A stretch of DNA of 64,000 nt from Viridilinea sp964592425 (lineage in GTDB: Bacteria > Chloroflexota > Chloroflexia > Chloroflexales > Chloroflexaceae): assembly GCA_964592425.1 (NCBI GenBank), contig CAZQCG010000021.1, positions 18,401 through 82,400 of the forward strand. The letters run 5' to 3'. How positions within the stretch are numbered: the first letter of the stretch is position 1; every line of letters begins with the position of its first letter. Shown here piece after piece: positions 51,220 to 61,220 of the stretch. The notes beneath the pieces are model-generated. The model made no database searches and had not been told where the DNA came from. It saw only the letters and a list, made by a program, of their open reading frames with translations. Made by a program: the position numbers and the translations under genes.

Positions 51220-51605
51220 GATAGCTGCTCCACCAAGCTGCTGATTGCCTCAGCTTGATTCAGGAAGACGCCGGTGCGCTGACGACGCAGATCCTCGCCG
51301 AGTTTTTTGTGACGGTGACGCGCAAGCTCGCCGTCCCCCTCAGCGCCGCCGATGCCTATACACGCATCGAAAACCTACTCCTGGCCTGGGCCGTCTTCGA
51401 CACCTCGGCCCTCGTTGTGCTCGAGGCGGCACGTGGTGTACGTGACCACCAACTCAGCTACGGGGATGCCCAGATCTGGGCGACGGCCCGGCTTTTCCAG
51501 CTGCCGGTCGTGTTGAGCGAGGATTTCGCCACAGGTTCAACCCTTGAGGGCGTCCGCTTCGTCAACCCGTTCGACCCTGCATTTCAGCTGGCCGATTGGA
51601 TCTGA
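51220..51605 (+). pseudogene. PIN-domain (VapC-like) toxin remnant, 5'-truncated
   Basis: The frame encodes 'LTTQILAEFFVTVTRK' and 'LSYGDAQIWATARLFQLPVVLSEDFATGSTLEGVRFVNPF', the middle and end of a PIN ribonuclease with its later acidic residues (D in YGDA, ED in SEDF). The first ~35 residues, which carry the first metal-binding Asp, are missing, and an in-frame stop lies just upstream. No antitoxin gene precedes it. It should be inactive. Confidence 0.7.
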
Positions 51606-51845
51606 CACCGGGTTACGCTCGGTGTCGCCAGCAAGTGCGGCGAGCTTCGTGGGCAAGACCCACCTGCCAGCCTACCTGCAGCGGCTCCAGGAGTTGCGCC
51701 TGCGTGAAGACGGCTATGCGGTTGAGGTGCGTGACGGTGCTATCCCTCACATGGTCAGGGATACTCCTGACACTCTATGCGGAGTTTGTCGGCTACCGAC
51801 GCTGGCGCACGGACGCTATACTCAATCATAAGGGAGGTAGGCAGT

Positions 51846-52226
51846 ATGCAAAATCTTGTATCGTTACGCTGCACCAACTGCGGCACGCCGCTGGACACAT
51901 CTGCCAACGGCACATTTGGCATTGTCTGCCCGGTCTGCCAGTTCTTCAATGCCTTCGGCGAGACCATGCCCGATCCCGATCTCACCGCCGAGGCATTTGA
52001 GGCGCGGCTTGGTGATCTGGTCGCTCAGGCCCGTGCAAGCGGCATCCCGCTCGATGTCATCGTCCACACGCTGCGCGACGAGCTAGAGTTCTCTGCTGAG
52101 CTTGCGAGCCGCGGGCGGGATCTGTATGTGCAGATCATCGATCTTGGCCCCAGCGCAAGTCCGCCCCTACGCCGATCCTATCGGGACGATAGCGCGATGC
52201 TGCGCGGTCGCACCGCCGGAGGCTAG
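51846..52226 (+). CDS. Small zinc-ribbon protein
   Basis: 126 residues from ATG 51846, 8 bases after GGGAGG. The N terminus is a zinc ribbon with two CxxC knuckles ('LRCTNCGTPL' and 'IVCPVCQFFNAF', residues ~7-36). A helical region follows ('DLTAEAFEARLGDLVAQARASGIPLDVIVHTLRDELEFSAEL') and an Arg-rich tail. No enzyme motif is visible; a nucleic-acid or protein adaptor role is a guess. The 240-bp stretch between the PIN remnant and this gene shows no supported gene. Confidence 0.7.
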   Translation: MQNLVSLRCTNCGTPLDTSANGTFGIVCPVCQFFNAFGETMPDPDLTAEAFEARLGDLVAQARASGIPLDVIVHTLRDELEFSAELASRGRDLYVQIIDLGPSASPPLRRSYRDDSAMLRGRTAGG

Positions 52227-52269
52227 TGGCTCGCCACTGTGATGATGCACGATTAGGCACCTCCGATAA

Positions 52270-52291
52270 GGGCGCAGCGCCTGCTGCGCCC
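52270..52291. other. Hairpin in the ndvB upstream region
   Basis: GGGCGCAG (52270-52277) pairs with CTGCGCCC (52284-52291) around a 6-nt loop, 44 bp past the zinc-ribbon gene. It probably belongs to that gene's 3' end. Confidence 0.55.
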
Positions 52292-52365
52292 CGACGGCTG
52301 TCATCCGTCAACATCAGTGTGATGACCCACTAGGGGCCAGGCCCCAGAAACACCTATTTCTGGTA

Positions 52366-52404
52366 GTGGCCGACATTGCCAGCGAAACTGGCAATGTCGG
52401 CCAC
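52366..52404. terminator. 17-bp hairpin just upstream of the glucan synthase gene
   Basis: A perfect 17-bp stem (52366-52382 / 52388-52404) with a 5-nt CGAAA loop, ending 43 bp before the start codon. It could end the upstream transcript or act as an attenuator in the glucan synthase leader. No T-run follows. Confidence 0.7.
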
Positions 52405-52446
52405 ATCGATGCGGGGTTCTAGGGTGCCAGCAAGGAGGGAGTCATC

Positions 52447-55400
52447 ATGATACGCAATATGCGCGCATCACTCGCGGATAGCGTTCGGTCACTCGGTGCA
52501 AGCCTGCTCCCGCGCCCCGCGCCGGGCCCTCTGGCGGAGCCTACATTTGCCCCCCTGCTTGGCGACCTGCTGAGCGCTGAGCAGCTTGATGCGCTTGCGC
52601 TCACCCTTGCTAGCGAGCAGGCTGACGCTGCCGTGCTGGCCCGCGGCGGCAACATCCTGCGCAAGGCCCTCGATCATGATGAGCGGCAGATCGCCGAGGC
52701 GCACCGGAGCCTCGGCGAGGACATCCGGCTGAGTGTGCCGATCAGCCCGGCTGCCGAGTGGTTGATCGATAACGCCTATCTTGTCAATGAGCAGATCCGC
52801 ACGATCCGCCACGATCTGCCACAGGGCTACTACCGCCAACTACCGAAGCTACGGCGTGGCCCGTTCGCTGATCTGCCCCGTGTCTACGCCATCGCGCTAG
52901 AGCTGATCGGCCACACCGACGGTCGAGTGGATGCCGCAGTGCTGCTGCGTTTCCTCAGCGCCTACCAGTCGATCACTCCACTCCAGATGGGTGAGCTCTG
53001 GGCTATGGCGATCATGCTGCGGATCGGGCTGGTGAAGAACCTCAGTCGGCTGTCGGCCCAGGTACTTCAGGTGCGTGCGCTCCGCCACGAGGCCGACACC
53101 TGGGCCGAGCAGTTGCTTGAGGCGCCAGACGAGGCTATGGGCGCAGATGTCCTGCGCACGCTCACGCGCCGCCACCCGGCCCTGCCCATCACCCTCGCCG
53201 CCCAGCTGCTGCGCCGCCTGCGCGCCCACGAGGGCGAGCACGACATCGGTCGGGTGGTGACCTGGCTGGAGACCCAGCCGGTCACGCCGCACACGACGAT
53301 CGAGTCGCTCATCCACGAAGAGCACCAGCGTCAGGCCGCTAACCAGGTCTCGGTAGGCAACACCATCAGCAGCATGCGTGCTCTGGGCGCGATCGACTGG
53401 CCGGACTGGTTTGCGCAGGTGAGCCAGATCGAGCTGCTGCTGTGTCGTGACCCAGCGGGGGCCTATGCGCGCAGCACCAGCGCGACCCGTGATCGCTACC
53501 GCCACGCGGTCGAGGATCTGGCCCGCGGTGCGCGTATGAACGAGGACGAGGTCGCCCGCCGCACGCTCGCCAACGCCGACGCGTCGGCCAACGCCGACGC
53601 GCGCCAGCGCCACGTCGGCTACTATCTGGTGGGCGCGGGGCGCCCGACGTTTGCGGCCCAGCTTGGCTACCGGCCAGCGCCACTGGAGCGAGTCCGCAAT
53701 GCGGCGATGGCGCACCCGACGGCGTGCTACCTGGGGGCTGTTGGCGCGACCACGGCGGTGATTGTGGCCGCCGGGCTGCGGCTGACGCGGCGGAAGGTTC
53801 TCACCCCCGGCCCAGCTCCCCAGGGGAGTTGGGCGGGTCTCCAGACCCTGCTCGGTGCCGCCCTGGCGCTCATTCCGGCCAGCGCGCTGGCGGGTGAGCT
53901 GGTTAACCGCACCATCACTACACTCTTGAAGCCGCGTGTGCTGCCGCGCCTCGATCTCTCGGCGGGCATCCCCGCCGAGCTGACGACCGTGGTGGTGATG
54001 CCGACGCTGCTGCTGACTCCAGACAGCGTGGGCCGCCAGCTCGACACCCTGGAGGTAATCGCCCTGGCCAACCAGGATCCGAACCTGCACTTCGCGCTGC
54101 TAACCGACTTCGCCGACGCGCCCGAGGAGAATATGCCCGAGGATGCCTCGCTGCTCGATGCTGCAGCCGAGCGTATGCGCCAGCTCGCCGAGCGCCACGG
54201 CGAGGATCGTTTCCTGCTGCTGCATCGCCACCGCATCTGGAATGAGCGGCAGGGCCGCTGGATGGGCTGGGAGCGCAAGCGCGGCAAGCTGGAGGAGTTC
54301 AACACACTGCTGGCTGGCGTGGGCGAGACCTCTTATGGTGTGATGGCCGGCGACCAGCGCGTGCTGGAGCGTGTGCGTTATGTGATTACCCTGGACGCCG
54401 ATACGCAGCTGCCACGCGACGTCGGCCAGGCTCTGATCGGCACGCTGGCCCACCCGCTCAACCAGGCTCGGCTCGACCCGCTGACCGGGCGGGTGGCTGA
54501 GGGCTACGGCATTCTCCAGCCGCGGGTCGGTATCGACCTGCCCAGTGCCACGGCCAGTCGTTTCGCCCGTATCTTCGCCGGAAATGTGGGCGTCGATCCC
54601 TACACGACCGCCGTCTCGGATGCCTACATGGATCTGTTTGGCGAGGGTATCTTCGCCGGCAAGGGCATCTATGACCCGGCGGTTCTACAGACGGCTCTGC
54701 GCGGGCGCTTCCCCGAGAATACCCTGCTCAGTCACGACCTGATCGAGGGCCTCTACGCCCGCGTCGGGTTGCTCTCCGACGTGGAGGTGGTGGACAGCTA
54801 TCCGACCACCTACGCGGCCTGGGCGGCACGTCAGCACCGCTGGGTGCGCGGCGACTGGCAGATCGCGGCCTGGTTGCTGCCACGCACGCCGTCGGCCGAG
54901 GGCTGGCGGGCGAACAGCCTGCCGCTGATCGCGCGCTATAAGATCCTCGACAACCTGCGGCGCAGCCTCACCCCACCCGCAATGGTCGCCCTGCTGGTCG
55001 CTGGCTGGCGCTGGCTGCCCGGCCGCCCGGTGGTGTGGACATGCCTGGCCCTGGCACCGCTGGCCGCGCCGCTGGCCTTCGACCTGGTGGCCGCCGCCCG
55101 TGCCGCCGCGCTCGAACCGGGTAATCTGGGCGCGCTGTGGGCCAGACTTCGTGAGCTTCAACTCAGCGCCCTGCGCCTGGCACTCAACGTCGCCTTTCTG
55201 CCCGACCAGACCTTCCTCAACCTTGATGCGATCGTCCGCACCCTGACCCGCACGCTGATCACGCGGCGCAACCTGCTCGAGTGGGAGACCGCCGCGCAGT
55301 CGCAGGATCGGCTCCAGCGCTCACATATGCCGATGCTGCGCCGAGGTGCGCCCATATTCATCGCTGGCGCGGCTCTGGCGGCTGCCCCTGGCCGCCATCA

Positions 55401-58400
55401 CGCCGCCGCCCTGTCTGCGCTGCCCGTGCTTGCCGAATGGCTCGCCGCGCCGGCCCTCGCCGCATGGCTCGACCAGCCGCACGTTGATGCTCCGCTCCCG
55501 ATCAGCGCCGAGGATCAGCTTCTATTGCGGCGGCTGGCCCGCGCCACCTGGGCCTTCTTTGAGCAGTTCGTCCGCGCCGAGGCCAACTTCCTGGCCCCCG
55601 ACAACTTCCAGGAGACACCGCGCCCCCTGATCGCCGACCGCACCTCGCCCACCAACATCGGGCTCCAGCTGCTGGCCGATCTGGCTGCCTACGACTTTGG
55701 CTATATCGGCCTGTTGGAGCTAACCGAGCGCACCGAGCGGGTGTTCGCGACGCTGGCGCTCCTGGAGCGCTGCGAGGGCCACCTGCTGAACTGGTATGAC
55801 ACCCGGACACTGCAACCGTTGCCGCCGGCCTACGTCTCGACGGTGGACAGCGGTAATCTCGTGGGGGCCTTGCTCACCCTGCGCCAGGGCTATCTGGCCC
55901 TGCGCGATACGCCGCTGATCGGCCAGCAGGCCCTCATCGGGATCGAGGACTCCCTTGCGCTGATGGGGCAGGAGCTAGGCGACCATGGGCCGGTGCGCAA
56001 GGCGCTCGCCGCCCTATCTGAGCTGCTCCGCGACACGCCTGCTACGGTGGGCGGCTACCGCGATCTGCTCGGCGAGGTGCTGGAGTGGGCCGAGGATCTC
56101 GGTACCGTCGGGCCGGTCGCTGTGTGGGGTACCCGCATTGGCAGCCAGGCCCGCAGCCTGCTGGAAGATATCGCTAGCCTCGTGCCCGCATCAGATCACC
56201 GTGAGCGGCCACCGACCCTCGGCGAGCTGGCTGATATCGGTGTCCCCACTGCTGCCGCCCTGCTTGCACGCCACGCCTGGGTCGCCCGCGCCTGCACCGA
56301 TCAGGTTGAGGCGATGCAGTTCGACTTCCTCTACGACAGCCAGCGCCACCTGTTCTCGATCGGCTACCGCGTCTCTGAGGGTCGGCGCGACAGCTCCTTC
56401 TATGATCTGCTAGCCTCCGAGGCGCGCCTGGGCAGCTTCCTGGCCATCGCCAGAGGTGATGTACCGCAGGAGCACTGGTTCCGCATGGGGCGCGGCCTCA
56501 CGGCGGTGGGCCTGGGCGCTACGCTGCTCTCGTGGAGCGGTACAATGTTTGAGTACCTGATGCCGCTCCTGCTGATGCGCCGCTACCCCGAGACGCTGCT
56601 CGACTCCACCTACGCCGCCGCCGTCGCCCGCCAGATCGCCTATGGCAAGCAGCGCGGCGTGCCATGGGGCATCTCCGAGTCGGCCTACAACGCCCGCGAC
56701 CTGGCGATGAATTATCAGTACCACGCCTTCGGTGTGCCTGGCCTGGGGCTGAAGAGCGGTCTTGACGACGATCTCGTGATCGCGCCCTACGCGACGATGC
56801 TGGCCCTGTCGGTGCGCCCGGTCGAGGCCCTGGCCAACCTGCGGGCGCTGGTCGCCGATGGCATGTTTGGCAGCTACGGGCTGTACGAGGCCGCCGACTA
56901 CACGCCCAGCCGCCTGCCGCCTGGCCAGCACCGTGCGATCGTGCGCTCGTTTATGGCCCACCACCAGGGTATGAGCCTGCTCGCCCTGGTCAATGCGCTC
57001 CACGCCGATGTGATGCAGCGGCGCTTCCACGCCGAGCCGCTCGTGCAGTCGGCTGAGACCCTGCTCCAGGAGCGGGTGCCGCAGATACGCCCGGCCCAGA
57101 CGGCGCGCACGGCTGCGCGCGAACCCCAGATCGCCTTTTTTGCCCCGCCAGCACCGCGCCAGTTCAACACGCCTTTCACCAGCGTACCCTACAGCCACCT
57201 GCTCTCCAACGGTCGCTACCGCCTGATGCTCACCACTGCTGGCGGCGGGAACAGCAGCTTCGATGACCTGGCCATTACGCGCTGGCGCTCTGATGTGAGC
57301 CGCGATGACTGGGGCTGCTTCATCTACATCCGCGACGCCCGCAGCGGCGCGGTCTGGTCCACCACGTATCAGCCGACCCGCCACCAGTCGCAGAGCTATC
57401 AGGTAACCTACGGCCTGGATCGGGCCGAGTTTCGTCAGCGTGTGGCCGGGATCGACACACAGATGGAGGTCGTGGTCTCGCCTGAGGAGCACGCCGAGCT
57501 GCGTCGGGTCACGCTCACGAACCTTACAAGTGCGCCGCGCGAGCTAGAGCTGACCAGCTACAGCGAGGTCGTGTTGGCCCCGCTCGCCGCCGACGAGGCC
57601 CACCTCGCTTTCTCCAACCTCTTCGTCGAGACCGAGTTTGTGCCCGAGCACGACGTGCTGCTGGCCGTGCGCCGACCACGCACGGCCGGTGCCGCCCGCA
57701 CCTGGGCCATCCACAGCGTGAGCGTGCGTGGCCACTCCCTTGGTGCCACCCAGCACGAGAGCGACCGGGCCGCCTTTGTCGGGCGCGGGCGCAGCATGGC
57801 CGACCCGCAGGCGCTCCATGTGCCCCTTGGCGGGCACACCGGCGCCGTCCTCGATCCGGTGCTGAGCCTGCGCCGGCGTGTGCGGATCGCGCCTGGGGCC
57901 AGCACCCAGATCACCTTCGTCACCGGCGTGGCCGAGGGTCGAGCCGAGGCGCTGGCCCTGGCCGCCCGTCTGCGCGACCCTGCCGCCGCAGAGCGGGCCT
58001 TCGAGTTGGCCTGGACCCAGAGCCAGGTGGAGCTACACGATCTTGCGATCGACGCCGATCAGGCTCACCGCTTCCAACGCCTCGCCAGCGCCGCGCTCTT
58101 CCTCGACGTGCGGCGGCGGGCTTCACCCGAAGCCCTCATAGCGAACACCAGAGGCCAGCCCAACCTGTGGGCCTACGGCATCTCCGGCGACTTCCCTCTG
58201 GTGCTGGTGCGTGTTGGCGTAGACGACGAGTTGACCCTGGTGGCCGAGTTGCTGCGCGCCCACGAGTACTGGCGGCTCAAGCGGCTGATGGTGGATTTGG
58301 TCATCCTCAACGAAGACAGCGGCGGCTACGCCCAGGGGCGTCAGGATCATCTGCTCAGCCTGGTGCGCAGCAGCCGCGCCGGGGCGCTGCTCAACCAGCG

Positions 58401-60996
58401 TGGTGGCGTCTTTATCCTGCGCGGCGATCTCGTGCCCGCGGCCGACCAGGTGCTGCTGGAGACAGTGGCTTGCGCCCTGCTGTCCACACGCCGGGGCGAC
58501 CTGGCCCAGCACCTGCGTCGCCGCGAGTCCGATCCTGGCCAGGCTCCCGCTGCGCCGATCATCTCCACCGCGCCCGATGCGCCGCTCCCGCCCATCAACC
58601 TGATCCAGCCCTCGCCCTATGGCGGCTTCACCCCCGACGGGCGCGAGTATGTGATCGACCTGGCCCCCGGGCAGCCCACGCCCGCGCCTTGGATAAATGT
58701 CGTGGCCAACCCCGGCTTCGGCTGCATCGTCACCGAGAGTGGCGGCGGCTACACCTGGGCCGGGAACAGCCGTGAGAATCGGCTTACGCCCTGGTCGAAC
58801 GACCCGGTGCGCGACCCCCCGGGCGAGGCGCTCTACCTGCGCAATGAGGCCAGTGGCGCGATCTGGTCGCCCACGCCGCACCCCATGGGCGCAGGTCATG
58901 TGCGGGTGCGCCACGGCTTCGGCTACAGCAGCTTCGCGCGCCAGCACGGCGGCATCGCCAGCGATTTGACTATCTCCGTGCCTAGCGATGACCCGGTGAA
59001 GATCTTCCGCCTGCGGCTGCGCAACCGTGGCAACCAGCCCGTGCGGCTCACGGCGACGCTCTACGCCGAGTGGGTGCTGGGTGTCTTCCGCGCCCAGATG
59101 GCCCCCTACATCGTTACCGCCTACGACGAGGAGTGCGCCGCACTGCTGGCCCGCAATGCCTACAACGTTGAGTTCGGTGGGCGGGTGGCTTTTCTCGCCG
59201 CGAGTGAGCAAGTGTTGAGCTACACTGGCGACCGCACCGAGTTTATCGGGCGCAATGGCGACCTCGCCCGTCCGACAGGCATGGCCGCCCGCGCGCTCTC
59301 CTGCCACGCTGGTGCGGGGCACGACCCATGCGGTGCCATTCGCTGCGCACTCGATCTGGCCCCCGGCGAGGAGCGTGAGCTGGTCTTTTTGCTTGGCCAG
59401 GGCGCGGACGCCGATGATGCGCGTCGGCTGGTCAAGCGTTACCGCACGCCAGCCGCTGCGGCCCGTGCCCAGCAGGCCGCCGTCGCGGGCTGGCGCACGC
59501 TGCTCGGGGCGACTCAGGTGCAGACGCCCGACCCGGCTCTCGACCTGCTACTGAACGGCTGGCTGCTCTACCAGACCCTGGCCTGCCGGGTCTGGGCGCG
59601 CTCGGCCTTCTACCAGTCGGGCGGTGCCTACGGCTTCCGCGACCAGCTCCAGGATGTGCTCGCCCTGACTCAGGCTGCGCCTGATGTGGCCCGCGCCCAG
59701 ATCCTGCGCGCCGCCGCGCGCCAGTTTGTTGAGGGCGACGTGCAGCACTGGTGGCATCCGCCTGGCGGGCGCGGCGTCCGCACCGGCTTCTCCGACGACT
59801 ACCTCTGGCTGCCCTATGTCGCATGCTTCTACTGCGAGGTGACCGGCGACCTGGCGCTGCTGGATGTGCCGACGCCCTACCTGGAGGGCCGGCCCATGGA
59901 GCCGGGCGAGGCCGAGTACTACGATCTGCCTGCGGTCTCGGCGCGTCAGGCCAGCCTGTACGAGCACTGCGCACGGGCGATCGACTATGGGCTGGGGCGG
60001 ATGGGTGCCCACGGCCTGCCACTGATGGGCGCTGGCGATTGGAACGACGGCATGAATCTGGTGGGCGCCGGCGGCACCGGCGAGAGCGTCTGGGTCGGCT
60101 GGTTCCTGATCGCGGTGCTGCACCCCTTCGCCGATCTGGCCGCAGCCCGTGGCGACACCGAGCGTGCAGCGCGCTACCGGGCTGAGGCCGAGCGGCTGCG
60201 AGAGGCTATCGAGGCCAGTGCCTGGGACGGCGGCTGGTATCTGCGCGCCTTCTACGACGACGGCGCGCCGCTCGGTGCGCAGGCCAACGCGGAGTGCCAG
60301 ATCGACTCGCTTACCCAGTCCTGGGCGGTGATCGCGGGTGGCGGCGACCCAACGCGTGCGCGGGCGGGCATGGATGCGGTAGATGCCCTGCTTGTCGACC
60401 GTGAGGTCGGACTGATCCGGCTCTTCACTCCGGCCTTCGACCAGGGTGAGCATGACCCAGGCTATATCAAGGGCTATCTGCCGGGGGTGCGCGAGAATGG
60501 CGGTCAGTACACCCACGCCGCGATCTGGACGATCTGGGCCTGGGCGCTGCTGGGCGAGGGTGGGCGGGTGGCCGAGCTGCTGCGGCTGATCAGCCCGGTG
60601 CGCCACGCCGCCGAGCACAGCCTGCGCTACATGGTTGAGCCCTACAGCGTCGCCGCCGATGTCTATACCGCCGCCGGCCACGCCGGACGCGGCGGCTGGA
60701 CCTGGTACACCGGATCGGCAGGCTGGCTCTACCGGCTGGGCGTCGAGCAGCTGCTTGGCCTGCGCCGCCGCGGCACCACCCTCACCGTCACCCCCTGCCT
60801 GCCGCCGGAGTGGCCCGGCTACACGGCGAGCTACCGGGTCGGCGCGGCGACCTACCAGATCACGGTCGAGCGCGGGGCCAACGCGCTGGTGACGCTCGAC
60901 GGTGTAGAGGTATGTGGCGGCCAGATCCCGCTGTGCGACAAGCCTGGGGTACATGCGGTGCGTATGGTGATCGCCGCCTCGTCTCCCCTGCAATAG
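52447..60996 (+). CDS. ndvB: Cyclic beta-1,2-glucan synthase-like giant protein (NdvB/Cgs type)
   Basis: The 2,849 residues match the size of rhizobial NdvB and Brucella Cgs. The N-terminal ~420 residues are helical. Membrane helices near 420-445 and 465-485 lead into a GT84/cellulose-synthase-like domain (~510-830) with 'VITLDADTQLPRD' (~650), 'LSHDLIEGL' and 'RQHRWVRGDWQ' (~795). More helices follow, then a glycoamylase-like domain ('SSFYDLLASEARLGSF' ~1311, 'HHQGMSLLALVNAL' ~1503). Two GH94 beta-sandwich and (alpha/alpha)6 units end with 'MGAGDWNDGMNLVG' (~2530), the acid-containing phosphorylase motif. Such enzymes initiate, elongate, trim and cyclise beta-1,2-glucan. The ATG has AAGGAGGGAG at good spacing. 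No export or modification gene is adjacent. Confidence 0.93.
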   Translation: MIRNMRASLADSVRSLGASLLPRPAPGPLAEPTFAPLLGDLLSAEQLDALALTLASEQADAAVLARGGNILRKALDHDERQIAEAHRSLGEDIRLSVPISPAAEWLIDNAYLVNEQIRTIRHDLPQGYYRQLPKLRRGPFADLPRVYAIALELIGHTDGRVDAAVLLRFLSAYQSITPLQMGELWAMAIMLRIGLVKNLSRLSAQVLQVRALRHEADTWAEQLLEAPDEAMGADVLRTLTRRHPALPITLAAQLLRRLRAHEGEHDIGRVVTWLETQPVTPHTTIESLIHEEHQRQAANQVSVGNTISSMRALGAIDWPDWFAQVSQIELLLCRDPAGAYARSTSATRDRYRHAVEDLARGARMNEDEVARRTLANADASANADARQRHVGYYLVGAGRPTFAAQLGYRPAPLERVRNAAMAHPTACYLGAVGATTAVIVAAGLRLTRRKVLTPGPAPQGSWAGLQTLLGAALALIPASALAGELVNRTITTLLKPRVLPRLDLSAGIPAELTTVVVMPTLLLTPDSVGRQLDTLEVIALANQDPNLHFALLTDFADAPEENMPEDASLLDAAAERMRQLAERHGEDRFLLLHRHRIWNERQGRWMGWERKRGKLEEFNTLLAGVGETSYGVMAGDQRVLERVRYVITLDADTQLPRDVGQALIGTLAHPLNQARLDPLTGRVAEGYGILQPRVGIDLPSATASRFARIFAGNVGVDPYTTAVSDAYMDLFGEGIFAGKGIYDPAVLQTALRGRFPENTLLSHDLIEGLYARVGLLSDVEVVDSYPTTYAAWAARQHRWVRGDWQIAAWLLPRTPSAEGWRANSLPLIARYKILDNLRRSLTPPAMVALLVAGWRWLPGRPVVWTCLALAPLAAPLAFDLVAAARAAALEPGNLGALWARLRELQLSALRLALNVAFLPDQTFLNLDAIVRTLTRTLITRRNLLEWETAAQSQDRLQRSHMPMLRRGAPIFIAGAALAAAPGRHHAAALSALPVLAEWLAAPALAAWLDQPHVDAPLPISAEDQLLLRRLARATWAFFEQFVRAEANFLAPDNFQETPRPLIADRTSPTNIGLQLLADLAAYDFGYIGLLELTERTERVFATLALLERCEGHLLNWYDTRTLQPLPPAYVSTVDSGNLVGALLTLRQGYLALRDTPLIGQQALIGIEDSLALMGQELGDHGPVRKALAALSELLRDTPATVGGYRDLLGEVLEWAEDLGTVGPVAVWGTRIGSQARSLLEDIASLVPASDHRERPPTLGELADIGVPTAAALLARHAWVARACTDQVEAMQFDFLYDSQRHLFSIGYRVSEGRRDSSFYDLLASEARLGSFLAIARGDVPQEHWFRMGRGLTAVGLGATLLSWSGTMFEYLMPLLLMRRYPETLLDSTYAAAVARQIAYGKQRGVPWGISESAYNARDLAMNYQYHAFGVPGLGLKSGLDDDLVIAPYATMLALSVRPVEALANLRALVADGMFGSYGLYEAADYTPSRLPPGQHRAIVRSFMAHHQGMSLLALVNALHADVMQRRFHAEPLVQSAETLLQERVPQIRPAQTARTAAREPQIAFFAPPAPRQFNTPFTSVPYSHLLSNGRYRLMLTTAGGGNSSFDDLAITRWRSDVSRDDWGCFIYIRDARSGAVWSTTYQPTRHQSQSYQVTYGLDRAEFRQRVAGIDTQMEVVVSPEEHAELRRVTLTNLTSAPRELELTSYSEVVLAPLAADEAHLAFSNLFVETEFVPEHDVLLAVRRPRTAGAARTWAIHSVSVRGHSLGATQHESDRAAFVGRGRSMADPQALHVPLGGHTGAVLDPVLSLRRRVRIAPGASTQITFVTGVAEGRAEALALAARLRDPAAAERAFELAWTQSQVELHDLAIDADQAHRFQRLASAALFLDVRRRASPEALIANTRGQPNLWAYGISGDFPLVLVRVGVDDELTLVAELLRAHEYWRLKRLMVDLVILNEDSGGYAQGRQDHLLSLVRSSRAGALLNQRGGVFILRGDLVPAADQVLLETVACALLSTRRGDLAQHLRRRESDPGQAPAAPIISTAPDAPLPPINLIQPSPYGGFTPDGREYVIDLAPGQPTPAPWINVVANPGFGCIVTESGGGYTWAGNSRENRLTPWSNDPVRDPPGEALYLRNEASGAIWSPTPHPMGAGHVRVRHGFGYSSFARQHGGIASDLTISVPSDDPVKIFRLRLRNRGNQPVRLTATLYAEWVLGVFRAQMAPYIVTAYDEECAALLARNAYNVEFGGRVAFLAASEQVLSYTGDRTEFIGRNGDLARPTGMAARALSCHAGAGHDPCGAIRCALDLAPGEERELVFLLGQGADADDARRLVKRYRTPAAAARAQQAAVAGWRTLLGATQVQTPDPALDLLLNGWLLYQTLACRVWARSAFYQSGGAYGFRDQLQDVLALTQAAPDVARAQILRAAARQFVEGDVQHWWHPPGGRGVRTGFSDDYLWLPYVACFYCEVTGDLALLDVPTPYLEGRPMEPGEAEYYDLPAVSARQASLYEHCARAIDYGLGRMGAHGLPLMGAGDWNDGMNLVGAGGTGESVWVGWFLIAVLHPFADLAAARGDTERAARYRAEAERLREAIEASAWDGGWYLRAFYDDGAPLGAQANAECQIDSLTQSWAVIAGGGDPTRARAGMDAVDALLVDREVGLIRLFTPAFDQGEHDPGYIKGYLPGVRENGGQYTHAAIWTIWAWALLGEGGRVAELLRLISPVRHAAEHSLRYMVEPYSVAADVYTAAGHAGRGGWTWYTGSAGWLYRLGVEQLLGLRRRGTTLTVTPCLPPEWPGYTASYRVGAATYQITVERGANALVTLDGVEVCGGQIPLCDKPGVHAVRMVIAASSPLQ

Positions 60997-61220
60997 CCTA
61001 TCGAGCAGCGCGATCGCATCAACTGGGCAGGACTGAAGGTATGCGGGAGGCGTAGTGGTGCGACATACTCAACGGTTTGCGGCATAATCACGAGTTGGGC
61101 CAACCTCAGCCCGTAGGGCAGCTGCCGGGCAGTCGATCACATTGCGCAACGACCATAAAAAAGTGCGCTCGGGGTAACATCGTATAAGCGGTACCCCATC
61201 ACATGCTTTGGTTGGTAGAT
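60997..61220. other. Gene-free gap after ndvB
   Basis: No gene, strong hairpin or repeat was seen in this stretch, which separates ndvB from the convergent Uma2 gene. Confidence 0.5.

Noticed and set aside
51606..51845. Short frames between the PIN remnant and the zinc-ribbon gene ('YLQRLQELRLREDGYAVEVRDG')
   Set aside because: Too short and without start signals; might be another gene scrap but cannot be supported.
59548..60993. 481-codon open frame opposite the ndvB 3' end
   Set aside because: Antisense to the conserved GH94 domain; the ndvB frame explains the sequence fully.
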